Below, piece by piece: positions 18,001-23,113 of a stretch of DNA of 23,113 bases. Positions within the stretch are counted from its first letter, which is position 1, and each line of letters opens with the position of its first letter. Where the stretch lies: the NCBI GenBank assembly GCA_964437245.1, contig CAYTGJ010000067.1, positions 1 through 23,113 of the forward strand. The letters are read 5' to 3'. The position numbers and the translations under genes were made by a program. The DNA is from JANYCO01 sp964437245 (GTDB lineage Bacteria; Bacteroidota; Bacteroidia; Cytophagales; Cytophagaceae). The notes beneath the pieces are model-generated. The model searched no databases. It was given only the letters and a program-made list of their open reading frames with translations, and was not told the DNA's origin.

Positions 18001-18457
18001 CCAGCTTGTCACCGGTCTTGATGCGGAAGGTATTCGAGCTGAGTGATTTTTTGGTGATTACCTTTTCCGTCAATGCTTCCGGATAGGAAACGATCAGCAG
18101 CGCATCGTTTTTGGTATTGAGCGTATTCAATACTTCGGCACGCTGAAGCACATTGGCATTGTCAGTTTCCTCAAACTGATACGGTTTTTTATAGGAAGTA
18201 GGGAAAAACAGGATTTCTTTTTCAGGGAGAAGGCTTTGCAGATCATTCAGAAAATAAAATGCTTCTTCCTTATCGTGAAGGATAAAAAACTGACCTTTTT
18301 GAGTGAGCTGATATAATGAAGCTGCTATCACAGCATCGGAACTTCCGGTCAACCCTTTTAGCTGGATACGTTGAGGATCGGGCGCATTTAACCTGTCAAA
18401 AACGGTTTTGGTGAGACCGTCCGCAGTGTAAAGTGTAATAAGCGCTTCTGCCTTCAT
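15080..18457 (-). CDS. mfd: Mfd, transcription-repair coupling factor
   Basis: This 1125-residue product has the usual Mfd length. Order of parts: a UvrB-like N-terminal region, a CarD-like RNA polymerase interaction domain (GDYVAHSEYGIARFVGLEK), then an SF2 translocase module. The translocase has Walker A GDVGFGKTE (near residue 590), DEEQKFG (near 686), TATPIPRTLHFSLMGARD and QMRGRVGRS (near 860). A C-terminal TRCF domain follows (region of IIPDDYVSNITERLSLY). Mfd binds RNA polymerase stalled at DNA damage, pushes it off with ATP-driven translocation and recruits UvrA. ATG at 18457 is followed by a normal N-terminus (MKAEALITLY). M61 lies downstream on the same strand; I see no functional link between them. 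Confidence 0.97.
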   Translation of the reverse strand: MKAEALITLYTADGLTKTVFDRLNAPDPQRIQLKGLTGSSDAVIAASLYQLTQKGQFFILHDKEEAFYFLNDLQSLLPEKEILFFPTSYKKPYQFEETDNANVLQRAEVLNTLNTKNDALLIVSYPEALTEKVITKKSLSSNTFRIKTGDKLDSSFLAEWLVSYDFERTDFVFEAGQFAVRGGIIDIFSFSNEYPYRIELFGNEIESIRTFNPDTQLSVEKKELISIVPDVQTKLLQEKRESFFEFIPDTYSIWIKDVRQTLDIVERSFDKASSQYEKMQLQAGGNNLITDPETLFENSSQLANQFDKFHLIEFGKQFFFKTDAPYSFAIKPQPSFNKEFKLLAEDLLEKKNTGYINIIAAESYKQTDRLTTIFDEIDTDISFRPLNIGLREGFVDENMKLACYTDHQVFERFHRYKAKERFSRSKAITLKELRSLQPGDYVAHSEYGIARFVGLEKVDNDGQQQEAIRLIFKDNDLLYISIHQLHKISRYSGKDGALPQLSKMGSGDWEAKKSKVKKQVKDIAKELIKLYALRKAAPGYAYSKDSFLQVELESSFIYEDTPDQAKATLDVKVDMEAPHPMDRLVCGDVGFGKTEIAIRAAFKAVCDNKQVAILVPTTVLAMQHYKTFRDRLKNFPCVVEYVNRFKTTTQVKETLARVAEGKTNILIGTQKLIGKSVKFKELGLLIIDEEQKFGVTVKEKLREFKVNVDTLTLTATPIPRTLHFSLMGARDLSIIATPPPNRQPVTTEIHVFEEELIRDAIAYELKRGGQVFFVHNRISDIDEIAGTIKRLVPDARVAIGHGQMEGDKLEKIMLGFVEHDYDVLVSTNIIESGLDIPNANTMIINRAHMFGLSDLHQMRGRVGRSNKKAFCYLLTPPVANLPADSRKRLSALEEFSDLGDGFKVAMRDLDIRGAGNLLGAEQSGFISDIGFEMYHKILDEAIQELKETEFRDLFAKEIEQKELKALSPDCTIETDLSIIIPDDYVSNITERLSLYSSIDSLKSPEELEMFRISLIDRFGPLPSQVEDLLNTVQMRWKAERLGFEKLVLKGGVLKGYFVPGENESYYKSEVFGTILTHVQTHSKTCRLKELSKKLILFVDNINSIEKATALLENILEKVSSPQANA

Positions 18458-18479
18458 CTCGGATCCTTAAAAAAGGACA

Positions 18480-18487
18480 CAAAAATA
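18480..18487 (-). promoter_or_regulatory. candidate -7 box of mfd
   Basis: Read on the minus strand this is TATTTTTG, an exact match to TAnnTTTG, 22 bases upstream of the mfd ATG. A -33 TTTG at the standard distance is not seen. Confidence 0.33.
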
Positions 18488-18491
18488 ATCA

Positions 18492-18526
18492 AAAGAAAGG
18501 GGAATTCACTACCCCCTCTCTTTTTT
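18492..18526. other. hairpin with T-run upstream of mfd
   Basis: AAAGAAAGGGG (18492-18502) pairs with CCCCTCTCTTT (18513-18523) with one mismatch and a 10-base loop. A T-run follows on the plus strand, and on the minus strand a TTTC-TTTTG-rich stretch follows. It looks like an intrinsic terminator, but no gene feeding it is visible on either side. It may insulate mfd from leftward transcription arising in the intergenic region. Confidence 0.35.
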
Positions 18527-19125
18527 CTTGGAGCAAAGAAGGGAGAAATACCCTTACGGCAAAAGGATAAAGAGCCTGGTACAGTTAGTTTATATTCTCA
18601 CAAATAGGGGATGAACAGAACAAACATCTATTGAGAAATTGCTGAAAACTAAAAAAACAGGTAACAGAAGGTAATCAAAGACATTACTGAAGAGATGATT
18701 TACTGAAAAGAATGACCTGAGAAATAGAAAACTAGGAAAGGATCAGCCCTTTTAAAAGAGTTTTGAGGAATCGCTAAAGCGTAATTAAACACCCAGCATG
18801 TTTGCCTCAAGGTAAAAAACAGCCATGCAATGCTTCAGAAGGAACTCCTGAAAAGAAATGAGCAGAGTTGTCTGGTAAGCAACCGGTATTTATATGGGAT
18901 AAAGAGGTATTTCAACCGGCTGGTTTATAAGAAGAATGAGCTTCGTGTACACCTTTTCTATTAGCGTTCAACCGCTACAAAAAATCATTATTTTATTGTT
19001 GTTCAGTTGGTTATGAATTTAATTTTATGAAAAATTCCTTTGATTACCGGTTACTTTAACGGATATTTAGTATTAAACCAATAAATAATAAAAATATAAC
19101 AGCTTGTTTTATAGGTGCTGTAACA

Positions 19126-22100
19126 ATGAAAGAAAGAGTCAGATATATTTTTACAAGTCTGTTGCCCCTGATCTTAGGTGGTGTTTTTATAGTTAATATA
19201 GCTTCCGGACAGGTTCCTGTGTACATCAATTCAGGTAATCCTAAAATGCCTTTCCCGCAATTTCTTGATTACGGTACTGATCGTGCTACGCTGGCTTCGG
19301 TAAACTCTCCGGGAGTTACTCATGCCGAGATGGAACAACGTATCCGTGATGCCTGGCAGATCATGGCCAATGCCTTTGTCTATACAGGAAATACCTGGGG
19401 AGGAGTGCAATACATCCGTTGCAATATCGGCTGTCCTTACGACTGTTCGGAAGGAGACGGATACGGTCTGCTGGCAGCGGCAGAAATGGCCGATAAAACC
19501 ACGTTTGACGGCCTCTGGATGAGAATACACGACGAACGGATGATCAAATATCCCCGCTACAGAGATTGTGTTATTCCTGATCCTGCGTATGCCTATGGTC
19601 CNNNNNNNNNNCACTGAAAGATAACAGCGATGCGGCTACCGATGGGAGTTTTGACATTGCAATGGGACTCTATATCGGATGGAAACAATGGGGAGACCTG
19701 ATGGGGATCAACGATGCCTGCGGCAATCCCATCAGTTACAAAGAAGAATTATTGAGGGTGATCCGGGGATTAGTAGAAAAACATGACCGTGGGTTAGGAG
19801 ATTGCAGAAGAGTATCCGGATCAATTGGGTTTGACGGATATTTCAAAAACGGAAATACCGGTCCGGGAGAAATGACAGGATGGGCGACCGGACTGTGTCC
19901 GGAAGGGCCTGAATTTGCGGGACCCGCAGGAACGAGGATCGATTATGCTGCGCCGGCTTATTTCAAATGTTTCGGAGATTTTCTTCTGGTAGAAGGCGAT
20001 GCATCAGACATTCCCTGGAATGTAGATCAGTTTCGCCGGGCCGAAGCCTCTTCTGACTGGCTGATGGGGCAGATCAACGGACAAGGAATACTTCCGATCA
20101 CAGGGACCGTGAATCTGACTGGGACAACTCCTGTATTTACCAACTACAGTGACGGAGAAGATTTCAGGACACCGTGGCGTACGATTTTAAATTATATATG
20201 GCATGGCAATCCGGCCAATTCATGGAATCCTGCCTCTCATACAGTAGTAGCCGGAGGAAATACATATGAACGTGATCTGGGCCTTACGCTTGCTAACTTT
20301 CTTAAAAGTCCTCAGTCCAGAGGACAAGGATGTGATGTATACGCAGCTCCGTCCATTTCCTTTGAAGGTCCTTTGACCTTGCGGTATTATTATTCTCCGG
20401 CAGGAGTACCGGCTTCCACATTTACCTTAAACTGGCTGCAGGGTTGTGGTGCTCCGGCTGCCATTGTTTCGCAGGATTTCGACCTGATGGGGGAGATGTT
20501 CCGCCAGTGTGTCATTGAATGGGATGGGACTACTGGTTATCTGACATCTACTCCTGTTTATTTCCACGGATTTTTCCGGTGGCTGGGCATGCTTACGCTT
20601 TCCGGGAATCATCATTCTCCTTGCAGCATTGAGCCTGCGGCCAATATGAAAGTCTACAAAGCGGTAGATAAAACATTTGCTTATCCGGGAGATGAGGTAA
20701 CGTATACGATTTCATACCGGAACTATGGCTCGGTAGCAGCGACAGGTGTAAGCATCACGGATGCTATTCCGGCAGGGATGAGTTTTGTTTCGGCTTCTCA
20801 CGGAGGAACACATTCCGGAGGAATGGTGACCTGGAACCTCGCAAATGTTCCGGGATTTGTGACCGGAGGCCTTGCTGCTACAAAAGGGGAAGTGACATTA
20901 GTTCTGAGAGTGAACGAGGATGCTACAGGCCGTATCTGCAATGTAGCCAATATTACCTGTGCGAACGGAAGCGGCTGGACGAGCAATGAGTATCCGAACA
21001 ATACCACGGATGTGATGGAGCGTAATTGTGTAGACATCGTGCAGCGTCCTTTATACATTGATAAAAATGCAAATGTCCGGGAAGCTAATCCTGGCCAGAC
21101 GGTAGAATATACGTTGAATTTCGGCAATCGTCCGGTACCGTTTTTGAATGGAGGACGTCCCGGAGTGAACGTAGCGTTTGCCAACAATGGTACTCCTGCA
21201 AGCAGTAATTCACTTGGGTTGAAGTTCAGGTTGTACCATGGTGCACACGAAGCATACATTAATTATAGAAACTACAGGATCTCTTATTTTCTGCAGGATG
21301 CAAATGCTGCCTGGTCGCTGAACAATACGATATACGAAGGAGGATTGGCTTCAGGAGTGACGGTGACGCAGCAGAATCTTAATCCCGGAACGAGTCCGCA
21401 GGGATCATGGAACCAGCGGTTGATTCTTCAGTTTGCCAATCAGCTGGCAACTACTACTCCGCACCTGCTGAGGTATAGCGGTCTTACAGGAAGGATCCAT
21501 GAAGGCGGCACTATGATGCTGCGGGGAGTGTGGAATATGCACGATGCTTCCTGGGCCAACCACAACTGGCTGGACGATTGGTCTGCAGACAATGCCGCTT
21601 CTGCTACAGACGGAGCGCCTTATTTCCCGATTACCAACGATTGGACAGATCCTTATAATCTTGATATCCCCGTTACAAAACTTCATAAAAATGCCTGTGC
21701 AACGGTAGCCAAAACGGTTCCAAACATTTTGGTCGAAGAGTGGGACGGTTATACCTGGAGAAGAATTCTGGGCGATGGACCTGTATCGGGAAGAGAAGTG
21801 GAAAATGTGGTCATGACCGATGTACTTCCTCCCGGAGTAACCTGGGGCGGCTTCCTGGAAGCTTCTACACTCGGGGTGACGGCTACTTACAACGCTGGTA
21901 CCAGAACCATTACCTGGACCATCCCTTCCATGAGGATCAACGATGTGGGACTTCTTAAATATTGGGTGACAGTAAACGACGAAGCATCGTTTGGTGGCTG
22001 TCCGATCAATACAGATCTGATCAACGTAGCTTCTATCAGTGCAACCAATGAATCTCCGGCCATTATAAGAGATACCGTGACGGTGACCTGTAACCCGTTG

Positions 22101-23113
22101 CCTCCACCTCCGCCACCACCTTCCTCCCTCACTAAAACAGTGACCAGCGGACCGGGGCCTTATGATATAGGAAGTACTATTTCATACAGCCTGTTATATA
22201 CCAATACCTCCGGCTCTGTTGCAACCCCTTCGCTGAATAATAATACTAACTGGGTAAGGCAATCGGGTAGTACCAATTTTACGTTCGGGTCCGGGAGACT
22301 TACAACGCTGAATGGTCCTGGAATCGTAATGACGTACGGGTATTCGCATGGTACGGACGGAATACTTACCGGTACGATCACCCCTGTTTCCAGTGCCGTG
22401 ATCGGAGTCGCAATGCGTCACACCGGAGGTGCTATTGGGAACGGGATATACGTGACGTTTAAACCGAACTCCGGGGCGGGAACCGTTGAGATAAAATTCT
22501 GGAATGGTACAACCGAGGTCTCTTCCGGAAATTATTCATTACCGGGCGGAGCGTTCTCCTATAGAATAGTATTAAGTGGTGGAACCGTAAGTGTATGGCT
22601 CAATAATTTTTCCGGAGCACCTCTCGCATCCCAGTCAGGAATGACGGTACAGGCGGGCTATGCCGGAATTATCAACGGAGATCCTTTGAACAATGATTCG
22701 TATGCTGCTCATCAGGTCACTGCCTTCAGCACGCATCTCGATTCCGGATTTAACCTTCAGTTGTACGATCCTCTTCCTGCCAATGTAGGGTTCCTTTCGG
22801 CGAGCGATGGAGGAACGCTGACTTCAGGGACAATTACCTGGCCGATGACGAATACAACACCCGCTACGCCTCTGCTGGTCAATGCAACGGTGGAGCGTAC
22901 CTGGACTGGTACGGTAGACGCCTGTGCCGGAGGATTTGTTTCGAACACCGGGTTTATAAGCGTTCTCGGGATTACCCCCGACCAGGGATCACAGATCAAT
23001 GTGACCTGCAATACTACTCCTGCTCCCGTTGCCTGGTTATACTTTACCGCCGGGAATACGAAGAACGGAAATCTTCTCCGCTGGGCTACTGCCACCGAAA
23101 CGAACAACCACTA
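19126..23113 (+). CDS. secreted multidomain GH8 glycoside hydrolase with DUF11 repeats (3' end outside window)
   Basis: The signal peptide spans about 1-28 (ending IASG). The GH8 catalytic domain runs to about 20630. It has the general acid in SEGDGYGLLAAAE (E109), the family signature region ATDGSFDIA (19635-19661) with KQWG after it, and DFRTPWR (20160-20180) where the base region lies. GH8 enzymes are inverting endo-enzymes on cellulose, lichenin, chitosan or xylan; the substrate here cannot be told. Three DUF11-type repeats follow, the second and third apparently split by inserted domains, with a seven-proline linker (22101-22121) between them. At the window end an LLRWATATETNN segment begins the same linker domain as in the cargo at 12023, so a T9SS sorting domain is expected beyond. 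The 10-N gap at 19602-19611 breaks the frame as written, yet the frame after it (from 19614) is open to the end of the window, over 1,160 codons. I read this as one gene. Confidence 0.87.
19602..19611. other. assembly gap (10 N) inside the GH8 gene, out of frame as written
   Basis: Ten N between AYGP and an LKDNSDAATDG segment. The upstream frame is 1 modulo 3 and the downstream open frame is 0 modulo 3, so the true missing length must be 2 modulo 3. Read through at ten N, the frame meets a TGA at 19615-19617. Confidence 0.95.
20646..21030 (+). repeat. DUF11 repeat 1 of the GH8 protein
   Basis: The encoded stretch has the DUF11 pattern: KAVDKTFAYPGDEVTYTISY, then NYGSVAATGVSITDAIPAGM, then VTWNLANVPG and a final strand ending in VANITCANGSGW. 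It is contiguous, about 125 residues, and serves as the reference for the two longer copies downstream. DUF11 domains are immunoglobulin-like surface or stalk modules. Confidence 0.72.
21051..22095 (+). repeat. DUF11-like repeat 2, apparently with an inserted domain
   Basis: The first half (IDKNANVREANPGQTVEYTL, from about 21057) looks like the start of a DUF11 unit. The second half (VVMTDVLPPGVTWGG to VASISATNE, about 21810-22055) looks like its end. Between them are some 190-230 residues rich in W, N and aromatic residues that do not resemble DUF11. The insertion reading is inferred from the repeat pattern, not from a structure. Confidence 0.5.
22131..23018 (+). repeat. DUF11-like repeat 3 with an inserted LamG-like domain
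   Basis: The first part (TKTVTSGPGPYDIGSTISYS) opens a DUF11 unit and the last part (LQLYDPLPANVGFLSASDGG to VSNTGFISVLG) closes it. In between, about 22236-22735, lies a segment with the alternating strand pattern of concanavalin/LamG-like sandwiches (IGVAMRHTG, GIYVTFKPNSG, VEIKFWNG, FSYRIVLSGGTVSVWLNN). Such domains often bind glycans. Confidence 0.5.

Larger units (their letters stand above)
18458..19125. other. 668-bp gene-free, A-rich intergenic region
   Basis: I see no ORF with coding character, no tRNA and no repeat array. The plus strand is strongly enriched in A and G between about 18600 and 18780. A hairpin lies at 18492-18523. AACCGG occurs at about 18881 and again in AACCGGCTGGTT (about 18914-18925), an imperfect palindrome. 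The promoter and long leader of the GH8 gene should be here, but I could not pin a convincing promoter. TTAGCGTTCAAC at about 18961 weakly resembles the CCGTTCGTC-type site before the other T9SS cargo gene. Confidence 0.55.

Noticed and set aside
20798..21259. Minus-strand open frames in the GH8 region (20798-21259, 22757-23107 and others)
   Set aside because: The plus-strand frame from 19614 encodes recognisable GH8 and DUF11 sequence throughout, so these are shadows.
1..23113. CRISPR array, tRNA, rRNA, insertion sequence or prophage
   Set aside because: I saw no regularly spaced direct repeats, cloverleaf, rRNA segment, transposase or integrase motif on either strand.

Overview
The window reads as chromosomal DNA of a Bacteroidota bacterium, probably of the Cytophagales/Chitinophagales type. 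Evidence: two secreted proteins use the type IX secretion (T9SS) module style, with an LPVE...W(A/T)T.(T)E.NN linker domain and, in one, a C-terminal IYPNPS sorting domain. A DUF5723-type outer-membrane protein and Bacteroidota forms of the M1 and M61 peptidases are present. Some starts lack a Shine-Dalgarno sequence, and several have candidate TAnnTTTG -7 promoter boxes upstream. No phage, transposon, CRISPR, rRNA or tRNA signal was seen.

Layout. 1-5 kb (minus strand): a LolC/LolE-type FtsX permease; then, after a leader with a strong terminator, a probable operon hemW, a TerB-like small helical protein and an M1-type zinc peptidase. 5.0-6.75 kb (plus): a BamA/TamA-family (Omp85) outer-membrane protein, divergent from hemW. 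7.0-11.8 kb (plus): a tight four-gene operon of a large lipoprotein of unknown function, a DUF5723 outer-membrane protein, a radical SAM/SPASM enzyme (1-base TAATG overlap) and a two-TM pore-loop protein that looks like a degenerate potassium channel. 12.0-13.05 kb (plus): a T9SS-sorted secreted protein with a LytTR/AlgR-like site in its leader and a clear terminator after it. 13.1-18.5 kb (minus): an M61 peptidase and mfd (transcription-repair coupling factor). 18.5-19.1 kb: an A-rich stretch with no gene. 19.1 kb to the end (plus): a very large secreted GH8 glycoside hydrolase with three DUF11 repeats, running off the window.

Two 10-N assembly gaps (13574-13583 and 19602-19611) lie inside genes. 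The first keeps the M61 frame. The second, at its written length, puts the GH8 gene out of frame, so automatic callers would report a 163-residue fragment and lose more than 3.4 kb of open frame. Both appear to be placeholders of arbitrary length.

Together the window mixes housekeeping functions (DNA repair, HemW, envelope biogenesis) with cell-surface functions (T9SS cargo, peptidases, a polysaccharide-degrading enzyme). The most interesting parts are the architecture of the GH8 protein, in which DUF11 repeats seem to be split by inserted domains, and the lipoprotein/DUF5723/radical SAM/pore-loop operon, whose joint function I cannot name.
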